Positions 1 through 5,664 of a stretch of DNA of 5,664 nucleotides are shown here, piece by piece. A program made the position numbers and the translations under genes. This DNA comes from DATLYF01 sp035575095. Lineage in GTDB: Bacteria > Pseudomonadota > Gammaproteobacteria > Competibacterales > Competibacteraceae. Every line of letters begins with the position of its first letter. The stretch's first letter is position 1. The DNA lies in assembly GCA_035575095.1 (NCBI GenBank), contig DATLYF010000122.1:1-5664 (forward strand), given 5' to 3'. The notes under the pieces were generated by a model. That model made no database searches. It saw only the letters and a program-made list of their open reading frames with translations, and had not been told where the DNA came from.

Positions 1-2491
1 GGTTCTGCAGGCAGGCGGTGCGCAGCACCCACTCGCCGATGGCAGTGATCAGCCCGCTCTCTTCGGCAATGGGAATGAACTCGTCCGGTCCCACCAGGCC
101 GCGCTCGGGGTGCTGCCAGCGCACCAGGATCTCGGCGCCGCACAGGCGCTGACTGACCAGGTCGACGCGCGGCTGGTAGTGCAGCACCAGCTCCTCGTGC
201 TGCACGGCCCGGCGCAGACTGTTCTCCAGGGATAGCCGCTCCAGGGCGCGGTTGTTCATCTGCGCGGTGAAGAACTGGTAGTTGTTGCGCCCCGCTTCCT
301 TGGCCTGGTACATGGCGGTGTCGGCATTCTTCATTAGAGTCTCGGCATCGTCGCCGTTGTCCGGGAAGACGCTGATGCCGATGCTGGGCGAGATGTGCAG
401 CTCGTGGCCCTCGATGTGGAAGGGCACGGCCAGCTCCTGGTCGATCTTCTGCGCCACCAGGCCGGCATGCTCGGCTTCGGCCAGCTCCTGGAGCAGGATG
501 ACGAACTCATCGCCGCCTAGGCGCGCCACCGTGTCGCTGTCCCGGACGCAGGTGATGAGCCGCGCCGCTACGGCCTGCAGCAAGCGGTCACCGATAGCGT
601 GGCCGAGCGAGTCGTTGATGGTCTTGAAACGGTCCAGGTCGAGGAACAGCACCGCCAGCCGCTGTTCATGGCGGCGGCAATGGGCCAGGGACTGGGTCAG
701 GCGATCGGCGAGCAGGGTGCGGTTGGGCAGGCCGGTGAGGGTGTCGTGGTGGGCGAGATGGCGGGCGCGCTGCTCGGCCAGCTTGCGCTCGGCCACCTCG
801 GCATTGAGCACGCGGATGGCGCGGTGTAGTTCGCGGGTGCGTTCGTGCACGCGCTGCTCCAATTGCTCGTGGGCTCGGCGCAGCGCCTCTTCGGCCTGCT
901 TGCGCTCGTCGATATCGAGGGCGATCCAGATGGTGCCCTGGGACAGGTCCTGAGCGGCGATGGCTTTGCTCATCACATCGCACCATACCTGGCTGCCGTC
1001 CTTGCGCCTGAGCGGCAGCTCGCAGTGGAAAGTCTCGCCGCGGGTCAGCAGCGGCTCACTGGTGCGCGCGATCGCCTGCCAGCTCTCCTCGTGAGCATAG
1101 AGGAGGCGGGCGGAGCGGCCGATCAGCTCGCCCGGCGCGTAGCCGAACATGGCTTCGAAACGGCGGTTGCAGCGCTGTATCCGGGAGTTCTTGAGAAAGA
1201 CGATACCGACCTGGGCGTTTTCCAGGATCAGCGCCTGTTCCAGCAGGGTGTTGTGCAGGATCTCCTCGGCGCGCTTGCGCTCACTGATGTCTTCGATGAT
1301 CCAGATCGAGCCGCTGTCGGCGGCATGCGGATCCACCGCCTTGCCGGTCTTGCTGCACCAGATGAGCTGGCCGTCGCGACGGCGCATCATCATCTCGGTA
1401 TGGTAAGTTTGGCCTTGTTCGAGCAGCGGATAGGCCTCGCCGCCGATGCGCTCGAAATCCTCACGGGAGACGTAGAGGATCTCGGTGCTTTGGCCCACCA
1501 GCGTCTCTGCCGGATAGTCGTAGATCTCGGCGAAGCGGCGGTTGCAGCGCACCACCCGGCGGTCCTTGACGAAGGCGATACCGAGTCCGGCGTTGTCCAG
1601 GATCACCTGCTGTTCCAGCAGGATCTGCTGCAGGCGCTGCTCGGTCTGGCAGCGCTCTGCCACCTCCGCCTGCAGCGCTGCGTTGGCCTGGGCCAGGGAT
1701 TGGGTGCGCTCTTGCACGCGCCGCTCCAGCTCCTCTTGGATAGCGCGCAGCTCGTCCTCGACGCGCTTGCGTTCGCTGATGTCGGTGGCGCTGATCAGCA
1801 GCAGCGGCTCGCCGGTGGCGGGATCGGGGCTGCGCCGTCCCTCGATGGCATGCCAGCGCACACCGTGCACGGTGCGGATGCGGAACTCGCCGCTCAGCAC
1901 GCCGGCATCATCGCGCAGCAGCGCCTGCAGCACCTGTTCGCCCTCGCGCGCATCGACGAACTGCTCGGGCAGATCCCGAAGCTCGTCGCCGAGCGTGTCC
2001 TGGGCGGTCGGGTTGTGGCTGATCAGCCGGCCGCGCTGATCGTACTGCGAGATCATCACCGTGGTGTGGCGCAGAGCTTCGACGCTGCGCAGGGTGTCGG
2101 TGTCGCTGGGATTGTCCAGCACCGCCTCGGCCAGCAGCGCCATGCGGCCGTCGTCCAGGACGATGCCCGAGAAGCGGCATAGCGCGCTGCGCGGCTGGCC
2201 TTTGGGATAGAGCGTCCAGATCTCGGCGAAGGAGCGCCCCCGGCGGAAAGCGTGCTGATAGTGGCGCAGCCGCTGGCGCACCGCCGGCGACATGTCGTTG
2301 GCCATATCGCGCCCGTACAGCTCCTCGGGGCTGTCGGCCCGCCAGAATGTCAGTGCCGCCTGGTTGGCCCACCACACGCGGGAGCGGTCGATGTCGAAGA
2401 CCCACACCGGGGTCTTGAGCAGATCCAGGATCTGTAACCGGTCCCGCAGCGGCAGTTGCCGGTCTGTGGTCGGCGAAAAGGAGGGATCCAT
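1..2491 (-). CDS. Multi-PAS GGDEF/EAL cyclic-di-GMP enzyme (partial, C-terminus beyond left edge)
   Basis: This frame is open from ATG at 2491 to base 1 (830 codons); an in-frame TAG lies three codons upstream, so this is the first possible ATG. The domains are PAS1 (about 12-125), PAS2 (140-243), a coiled coil (250-290), PAS3 (291-405), PAS4 (416-530), a second coil (540-577), GGDEF (578-738) and the first 80 or so residues of EAL (750 onward). The GGDEF domain has DTLTGLPNR at 583, the metal-binding region FLDLDRFK, an intact GGDEF at 659-663 and a canonical inhibitory I-site RDSD at 650-653, so diguanylate cyclase activity with product inhibition is expected. The EAL signature reads EIL (787-789), keeping the metal-binding Glu, and is followed by FIPIAEESG. 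Phosphodiesterase activity cannot be judged because the remaining catalytic residues lie outside the window. No signal peptide or membrane segment is visible, so it should be cytosolic. The ligands of the PAS domains are unknown. The Shine-Dalgarno is weak. Confidence 0.95.
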   Translation of the reverse strand, partial: MDPSFSPTTDRQLPLRDRLQILDLLKTPVWVFDIDRSRVWWANQAALTFWRADSPEELYGRDMANDMSPAVRQRLRHYQHAFRRGRSFAEIWTLYPKGQPRSALCRFSGIVLDDGRMALLAEAVLDNPSDTDTLRSVEALRHTTVMISQYDQRGRLISHNPTAQDTLGDELRDLPEQFVDAREGEQVLQALLRDDAGVLSGEFRIRTVHGVRWHAIEGRRSPDPATGEPLLLISATDISERKRVEDELRAIQEELERRVQERTQSLAQANAALQAEVAERCQTEQRLQQILLEQQVILDNAGLGIAFVKDRRVVRCNRRFAEIYDYPAETLVGQSTEILYVSREDFERIGGEAYPLLEQGQTYHTEMMMRRRDGQLIWCSKTGKAVDPHAADSGSIWIIEDISERKRAEEILHNTLLEQALILENAQVGIVFLKNSRIQRCNRRFEAMFGYAPGELIGRSARLLYAHEESWQAIARTSEPLLTRGETFHCELPLRRKDGSQVWCDVMSKAIAAQDLSQGTIWIALDIDERKQAEEALRRAHEQLEQRVHERTRELHRAIRVLNAEVAERKLAEQRARHLAHHDTLTGLPNRTLLADRLTQSLAHCRRHEQRLAVLFLDLDRFKTINDSLGHAIGDRLLQAVAARLITCVRDSDTVARLGGDEFVILLQELAEAEHAGLVAQKIDQELAVPFHIEGHELHISPSIGISVFPDNGDDAETLMKNADTAMYQAKEAGRNNYQFFTAQMNNRALERLSLENSLRRAVQHEELVLHYQPRVDLVSQRLCGAEILVRWQHPERGLVGPDEFIPIAEESGLITAIGEWVLRTACLQN
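872..1621 (-). repeat. Tandem duplication of PAS domain (PAS3/PAS4) inside the GGDEF/EAL gene
   Basis: Two adjacent PAS units are spaced 125 residues apart: unit A starts at residue 291 (base 1621) and unit B at residue 416 (base 1246). Both begin LLEQ, share the core RCNRRFE/A, have a GY or YP motif followed by a G-(Q/R)-S turn, carry an RR(R/K)DG strand motif and end in a DI-x-ERK-x-AEE linker. The level of identity is much greater than that between these units and PAS1 or PAS2, which indicates an internal duplication. This is a protein-level repeat; the DNA has diverged. Unit boundaries are approximate. Confidence 0.75.
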
Positions 2492-2540
2492 GTTTTGCTA
2501 ACCCAAGCTCCGGTTTGGTCAGGTGGGCGGCTATCTTTCG

Positions 2541-2546
2541 ATTCTA
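2541..2546 (-). promoter_or_regulatory. Possible -10 element for the PAS/GGDEF/EAL gene
   Basis: On the minus strand TAGAAT lies 49 bases before the ATG at 2491 and matches the sigma70 -10 consensus at five of six positions. I see no good -35 hexamer at 15 to 19 bases upstream and no extended -10 TG. It is the best promoter candidate in the 151-base gap between this gene and the SPOR gene, but it is weak. Confidence 0.25.
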
Positions 2547-2630
2547 GGTTATGTCCTTGACAAAGAAAGCGAAAGCCGCAGAACTCCGGCTGCCCCGTGC
2601 CAGTGGGTCGTCGGTCAGGGAAAAGCGGCG

Positions 2631-2652
2631 CCTGGACTGGATTTAGTCCAGG
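2631..2652 (-). terminator. Perfect 8-bp hairpin over the SPOR gene stop codon (possible terminator or mRNA 3' end)
   Basis: CCTGGACT pairs perfectly with AGTCCAGG across a six-base loop. The SPOR gene's TAA stop (2645-2643) begins at the last base of the first stem arm and continues into the loop. Reading on the minus strand, a short TTTT run follows six bases after the stem, so it is not a textbook intrinsic terminator. It could still end or protect the argS-SPOR transcript. The remaining gap sequence (2492-2630) shows no other structure I can support. Confidence 0.35.
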
Positions 2653-3308
2653 GCAATGGGCACCGAGGGGAAGTTGTGCTCTTGCAGCCGCTTGCGCAGG
2701 GCCTGCATCTGCTGGCTGTCCTTGAGGGGACCGATGCGGACCCGGTTGAGGGGGCTGCCGTCGCTGGCCTTGCCCACCTCGATGCGGGCGTTGACGCCGA
2801 GCAGAGCGAGCGAGGCCTTGACCCGGTCGGCTTCGGCATAGTTACTGAACGCCCCCACCTGCAGCAGATAGCGACCGCCACCGGGCTTGGCCGGCGCGGC
2901 GGTGCCGGCTGGCGGGGTGACGGCGGCCTGCTGGCCAACACCGGCGGGCGGCATGGCCTGGAGGCGCGGCATGGGGGTGGCGGCCGGCTCCTCGCCCACC
3001 ACCACCTGCCGCTCCGGCAGCACCTTGTAGAAATCGTACTTGGGCTTGGCGGCTGGAGGTAGCGCCTCGCTCTGGGCCGCCTGGCCGCGGCCGGTAGACG
3101 GTGCAGCAGGGCTTGGGGTGGTGAGCGCCGGCGTCGGCTGCAGCGGGCCAGTGCGGGGGCGCTCGCCAAGCCAGGCCACCACACCGCCGACCACGCCGAT
3201 GACCAGCAGCAAGCCGACCAGCACGGCGTTGCGCCGGGCCTGGACGCGGCGTGCCGCACTGCCGCCGCGCCAGGTGTTGGGGGATTTGTAGTCCCGGCGG
3301 ACGCTCAC
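2643..3308 (-). CDS. ftsN: FtsN-like SPOR-domain cell division protein
   Basis: The product is 221 residues from GTG at 3308. A short basic cytoplasmic tail (1-26, many Arg) is followed by one membrane segment (27-47, LVGLLLVIGVVGGVVAWL). A Pro/Ala-rich periplasmic linker follows, then a C-terminal SPOR domain (146-221) starting RYLLQVGAFSNYAEAD. SPOR domains bind septal peptidoglycan stripped of stem peptides. The linker motif KPKYDFYKVLPE (88-99) is, from memory, shared with the FtsN-type protein downstream of argS in Pseudomonas, and length and topology also fit. FtsN triggers septal peptidoglycan synthesis in the divisome. The start is set by GGAGG four bases upstream and by the ATGTGA overlap with the argS stop; the longer frame beginning at an ATG at 3383 would overlap argS far more and lacks support. 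A generic SPOR protein that is not true FtsN remains possible. Confidence 0.9.
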   Translation of the reverse strand: MSVRRDYKSPNTWRGGSAARRVQARRNAVLVGLLLVIGVVGGVVAWLGERPRTGPLQPTPALTTPSPAAPSTGRGQAAQSEALPPAAKPKYDFYKVLPERQVVVGEEPAATPMPRLQAMPPAGVGQQAAVTPPAGTAAPAKPGGGRYLLQVGAFSNYAEADRVKASLALLGVNARIEVGKASDGSPLNRVRIGPLKDSQQMQALRKRLQEHNFPSVPIALD

Positions 3309-4987
3309 ATCGCCTCCGGCGCTGCCACGCCCAGCAGCCCGAGGCCGTTGGCCAGCACCTGGCGCACCGCCACAATCAGGCACAGGCGCGCATCGCGCAG
3401 CGCCTCATCCTCCACCAGGAACTGGTGGGCGTTGTAGTAGGTGTGCAGCCCCTGGGCCAGGTCGCGCAGGTACTGGGCGATCAGATGCGGCTCGTGGTTC
3501 TGCGCGGCGATCTCGACCAGTTCGGGGTAGCGCGACAGCAGCACCAGCAGCGCGTCCTCGTGCGGCTCGCTGAGCCGATGGAGATTGGCACGGCCGCGCT
3601 CGATGTTCCAGGGCAGCCCCTTCTCCAGCGCCTGCCTGAGCACGCTGCACACCCGGGCGTGGGCGTACTGGATGTAATACACCGGGTTGTCCAGGGACTG
3701 GGAGCGCGCCAGGTCGATGTCGAACACCAGTTGCGAGTCGGGCTTGCGCGCCACCAGGAAGTAGCGGGTGGCGTCGCGACCGACCTCGTCGATGAGATCG
3801 CGCAGGGTGACGTAGCTGCCGGCGCGCTTGGAGATCTTCACCTCCTCACCGCCGCGCAGCACCGTCACCATCTGGTGCAGCACGTACTCCGGCCAGCCCT
3901 GGGGGATGCCAAGCCCCAATGCCTGCAGGCCGGCGCGCACCCGGGTGATGGTGCTGTGATGGTCGGCGCCCTGCTCGTTGATGACCCGCTCGAAGCCGCG
4001 CTGCCATTTGCTGACATGGTAGGCCACGTCGGGCACGAAATAGGTGTAGCTGCCGTCGCGCTTGCGCATCACCCGGTCCTTGTCGTCACCGAAGGCCGTG
4101 GTGCGCAGCCACAGGGCGCCGTCCTGCTCGTAGGTATGGCCGTTGGCGATGAGCCGCTGGACGGTCTCTTCCACCTTGCCGTCGGTGTATAGCGAGGACT
4201 CCAGGTAGTAGAGGTCGAAGCGCACGTCGAAGGCGCGCAGATCCAGGTCCTGCTCGCGGCGCAGATAGGCCACGCTGAAGCGGCGGATGGCATCCAGATC
4301 GTCCGGGTCGCCCTTGCCGATGACATGCTGATCGTCGGCGTGCACCGTTTCGCCGGCCATGTAGGCACGGGCTACCTCACCGATGTACTCGCCGCGGTAG
4401 CCGTCGGCCGGCCAGGCCGGGTCTCCGGGTTCGAGGCCCTTGGCGCGGGCCTGCACCGATAGGGTCAGATTGGTGATCTGCTGGCCGGCGTCGTTGTAGT
4501 AGAACTCGCGGGTCACCGCCCAGCCGGTGGCCTCCAGCAGCCGGGCGATGCAGTCGCCGAGCGCCGCACCGCGGCCGTGGCCGACGTGCAACGGGCCGGT
4601 GGGATTGGCGGAGACGAACTCCACCTGCACCTTGCGCCCGGCACCGCTGCGGCTGCGGCCGAAGCCTGCGCCCTGTTCCAGGATCTGGCACAGCATGCGG
4701 TGATAGGCGACGGGGGTGAGGAAGAAGTTGATGAAACCCGGTCCGGCGATCTCCACCTTGCTTATCAGCTCGGAGGCAGGCAGCACCGCCACCAGCGCTT
4801 CGGCCAGTTTGCGCGGCGCGCAACGAGCACTCTTGGCCAGACTCATGGCCAGGGTGGAGGCGAAATCGCCGTGGGCGCGCTCGCGGGTGCGCTCCAGCGG
4901 GATCTCGAACTGACCCGCGGGCAGAGTGCCGGCCTGCTGGAGCTGGCGCACGGCCTGGGCAAGAAGCTGCTGCAACTGGTCTTTCAA
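3305..4987 (-). CDS. argS: Arginyl-tRNA synthetase
   Basis: This class I enzyme charges tRNA-Arg with arginine using ATP in the cytoplasm. From the TTG at 4987 it has 560 residues, which fits the family. In order it shows the N-terminal ArgRS tRNA-binding domain (start to about 90, with AHGDFAS and KVEIAGPGFINFF), the Rossmann catalytic core with HIGH as HVGHGRG (134-137) preceded by VSANPTGPL, the KMSKS-equivalent KISKRAGSYVTLRDL (from 384), and the C-terminal DALR anticodon-binding domain ending ALRDARL...LLGVAAPEAM. A GTG at 5014 would add nine residues. TTG is preferred because GAGG sits seven bases before it, because the residues that follow (KDQLQQLL) match the usual MKD start of gammaproteobacterial ArgS, and because GTG would fall almost on the predicted transcription start. 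The stop overlaps the next gene by four bases. Confidence 0.97.
   Translation of the reverse strand: MKDQLQQLLAQAVRQLQQAGTLPAGQFEIPLERTRERAHGDFASTLAMSLAKSARCAPRKLAEALVAVLPASELISKVEIAGPGFINFFLTPVAYHRMLCQILEQGAGFGRSRSGAGRKVQVEFVSANPTGPLHVGHGRGAALGDCIARLLEATGWAVTREFYYNDAGQQITNLTLSVQARAKGLEPGDPAWPADGYRGEYIGEVARAYMAGETVHADDQHVIGKGDPDDLDAIRRFSVAYLRREQDLDLRAFDVRFDLYYLESSLYTDGKVEETVQRLIANGHTYEQDGALWLRTTAFGDDKDRVMRKRDGSYTYFVPDVAYHVSKWQRGFERVINEQGADHHSTITRVRAGLQALGLGIPQGWPEYVLHQMVTVLRGGEEVKISKRAGSYVTLRDLIDEVGRDATRYFLVARKPDSQLVFDIDLARSQSLDNPVYYIQYAHARVCSVLRQALEKGLPWNIERGRANLHRLSEPHEDALLVLLSRYPELVEIAAQNHEPHLIAQYLRDLAQGLHTYYNAHQFLVEDEALRDARLCLIVAVRQVLANGLGLLGVAAPEAM
3313..3317 (-). promoter_or_regulatory. 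Ribosome binding site deciding the GTG start of the SPOR gene
   Basis: GGAGG on the minus strand lies within the last codons of argS, four bases before GTG at 3308. Together with the four-base overlap between the GTG start and the argS TGA, it suggests translational coupling and supports a 221-residue product. Confidence 0.6.
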
Positions 4988-4994
4988 CGGAGAA

Positions 4995-4998
4995 CCTC
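4995..4998 (-). promoter_or_regulatory. Ribosome binding site supporting the TTG start of argS
   Basis: GAGG on the minus strand is seven bases upstream of TTG at 4987. No comparable Shine-Dalgarno precedes the alternative GTG at 5014, where the upstream bases read ACCTGGCCAT. Confidence 0.55.
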
Positions 4999-5024
4999 GT
5001 CCAGGATCAAACACATGGCCAGGT

Positions 5025-5053
5025 ATTCTAAAAGTAATCGTCGGCGTTGCGAA
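5025..5053 (-). promoter_or_regulatory. Candidate sigma70 promoter for argS
   Basis: Minus strand TTCGCA (5053-5048; four of six to TTGACA), a 17-base spacer, then TAGAAT (5030-5025; five of six to TATAAT). Transcription would begin near 5018, giving a leader of about 30 bases before the TTG start. This would drive argS and the coupled SPOR gene independently of priA. It lies at the junction with the accessory HEPN remnant. Confidence 0.5.
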
Positions 5054-5061
5054 ACCGCGGC

Positions 5062-5184
5062 GCGGCGCGCGCCATATCGGCTATGACCAGGCCGGCGGTG
5101 ACCGCCTGTGGCATGACGGGCATTCCCAGCTTTCTCGAAGAAGCGCAGTACCTGCATGACCAGTTGCGGCGGCGTCTGGCATGA
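5062..5184 (+). pseudogene. C-terminal remnant of a HEPN (HepT/HI0074-like) partner protein
   Basis: The frame ending in TGA at 5182-5184 encodes GIPSFLEEAQYLHDQLRRRLA, an amphipathic helix typical of the C-terminus of HI0074-type nucleotidyltransferase-binding HEPN proteins. The TGA overlaps the nucleotidyltransferase ATG (ATGA), as in intact pairs. Only about 20 residues are convincing, against some 130 or more for a full protein. In-frame TAA stops at about 5029 and 5035, and argS just beyond, leave no room for the four-helix body. In a shifted frame, 5061-5091 reads RRGARHIGYDQA, resembling the HEPN R-x4-H-x-Y region, so a frameshift may have occurred between 5091 and 5121. I infer a truncated, inactive toxin-like gene. 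The family assignment rests on recollection of related proteins and on the neighbour. Confidence 0.5.
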
Positions 5185-5664
5185 GCGCCATGCCCTCCCT
5201 CGACATCCGCCCCGAACACTGGGTCATCGTGCAAAACATCCTGCACAAGCATATACCGCAATACGCGGTTTGGGCCTTTGGCTCGCGCGTCAAGGGCACG
5301 GCTAAACCCTATTCGGATCTGGACTTGGCGATCATCACCGAGCAGCCACTGGGACTGGAGACGCTCGCTGCGCTGGCCGAGGGTTTTTCCGAATCGGACC
5401 TGCCCTGGAAGGTGGACATCGTGGATTGGGCAACGACCAGCCCAACATTCCGTGACCTCATCGCGCGGGAGAAGTATGTAGTGCAAGAGGTGACCGGTGC
5501 GGTGATTGGCGCTGCGGCTTGTACAGCCTCCCGACCGCTGCCGACGCCTCCTAGAGCAATTCCTGCGGGTCGACATCCAGCGACCAGCGCACCCGCCGCG
5601 CCAGGGGCAGCGCCGCCAGGGCCCGTATCCAAGGCGCGAGCAGGGCGTGCAGCGGCGGGCGCTG
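5181..5664 (+). CDS. MNT-type minimal nucleotidyltransferase (MntA/HI0073-like), open to right edge
   Basis: From ATG at 5181 the protein carries WAFGSRVKGTAKPYSDLDLA, in which G34-S35, ten residues, D46-L-D48 form the exact GSX10DXD signature of minimal nucleotidyltransferases. KVDIVDW (77-83) supplies the third Asp region. Such proteins are antitoxins of HEPN toxins; MntA AMPylates HepT. Family members are about 100 residues and end near EKYVVQ, reached here at residue 102 (base 5486). The frame does not stop there but continues for about 59 low-complexity Ala/Pro-rich codons to the window edge, antisense to priA. A TGA at 5491 is one base out of frame: removing one G of the GG at 5489-5490 would give VVQE then stop. 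The extension is therefore probably a frameshift artefact or recent mutation. A second ATG at 5190 is an alternative start. There is no clear Shine-Dalgarno; translation was probably coupled to the upstream HEPN gene. The active-site residues look intact. Confidence 0.8.
   Translation, partial: MSAMPSLDIRPEHWVIVQNILHKHIPQYAVWAFGSRVKGTAKPYSDLDLAIITEQPLGLETLAALAEGFSESDLPWKVDIVDWATTSPTFRDLIAREKYVVQEVTGAVIGAAACTASRPLPTPPRAIPAGRHPATSAPAAPGAAPPGPVSKARAGRAAAGA
5551..5664 (-). CDS. priA: Primosomal protein N' / replication restart helicase PriA (C-terminal end only)
   Basis: The last 37 codons before TAG (5553-5551) encode APWIRALAALPLARRVRW followed by SLDVDPQELL. This matches the conserved PriA C-terminus, where a Leu-Pro-Leu-Ala-Arg-(K/R)-Val-Arg-Trp segment is followed by a (L/I)DVDP ending. 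PriA is a 3'-5' DNA helicase that reloads the replisome at stalled forks. The rest of the gene lies to the right. Its position upstream of argS on the same strand is the order known in Pseudomonas. The identification comes from a short segment but is strengthened by synteny. Confidence 0.8.
   Translation of the reverse strand, partial: QRPPLHALLAPWIRALAALPLARRVRWSLDVDPQELL

Noticed and set aside
845..2182. Long plus-strand open frame (445 codons) and its neighbours between 282 and 2437
   Set aside because: They are antisense to the PAS/GGDEF/EAL gene, whose minus-strand frame carries clear ordered motifs; the plus-strand translations show no recognisable domain.
2557..2585. Perfect TTGACA on the plus strand as a promoter
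   Set aside because: The hexamer 17 bases downstream (AGAACT) is a poor -10, and transcription would run antisense into the SPOR and argS genes with no gene to serve.
2551..2646. Small plus-strand frame of 31 codons starting MSLTKKAKAAELRL
   Set aside because: It begins in the gap and ends over the SPOR stop hairpin; no good ribosome site and no known family. It could be a small peptide but nothing supports it.
3251..4192. Plus-strand open frame of 313 codons
   Set aside because: It lies opposite argS, which has all its family motifs on the minus strand; high GC content keeps the antisense frame open.
5028..5576. Minus-strand open frame of 182 codons
   Set aside because: It is antisense to the nucleotidyltransferase, which has an exact GSX10DXD motif on the plus strand, and it overlaps the priA 3' end in another frame.
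1..5664. CRISPR array, tRNA or rRNA genes, insertion sequence ends
   Set aside because: No regularly spaced direct repeats, cloverleaf-like segment, transposase or terminal inverted repeats were seen on reading both strands.

Overview
The window is GC-rich chromosomal DNA that looks gammaproteobacterial. The strongest clue is gene order on the minus strand: the 3' end of priA (right edge), then argS, then a small membrane-anchored SPOR protein of FtsN type. This arrangement is known from Pseudomonas and relatives, where hslVU usually follows. Here a large PAS/GGDEF/EAL gene follows instead. The protein style suggests Chromatiales or a neighbouring group, but that is an impression rather than a proof.

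Reading in the minus direction from the right edge: (1) 5664-5551 encodes the last 37 residues of primosomal helicase PriA. (2) 5184-5015 and the plus-strand gene starting at 5181 form an accessory patch between priA and argS. It holds a small MNT-type nucleotidyltransferase with an exact GSX10DXD motif. It is preceded, with an ATGA overlap, by what looks like the C-terminal remnant of its usual HEPN (HepT/HI0074-like) partner. (3) 4987-3305 is argS, probably starting at TTG, with a sigma70-like promoter lying at the edge of the accessory patch. (4) 3308-2643 is the SPOR/FtsN-like gene, overlapping the argS stop by four bases and so translationally coupled. A perfect 8-bp hairpin spans its stop codon. 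(5) 2491-1 is the first 830 residues of a soluble c-di-GMP enzyme with the order PAS-PAS-coil-PAS-PAS-coil-GGDEF-EAL. It is cut by the left edge.

argS and the SPOR gene likely form one transcript (translation and cell division housekeeping). The PAS/GGDEF/EAL gene is 151 bases further on and probably has its own transcription unit; it would couple cytoplasmic sensory input to c-di-GMP level. The nucleotidyltransferase is the only plus-strand gene and appears to be a relic of a toxin-antitoxin-like pair. Its reading frame fails to stop where the family normally ends and runs on, antisense to priA, to the end of the window.

I do not see a convincing new system. The most interesting spot is the decayed HEPN/MNT module wedged between two housekeeping genes. 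The long plus-strand open frames across 282-4192 are antisense shadows of the GC-rich minus-strand genes.
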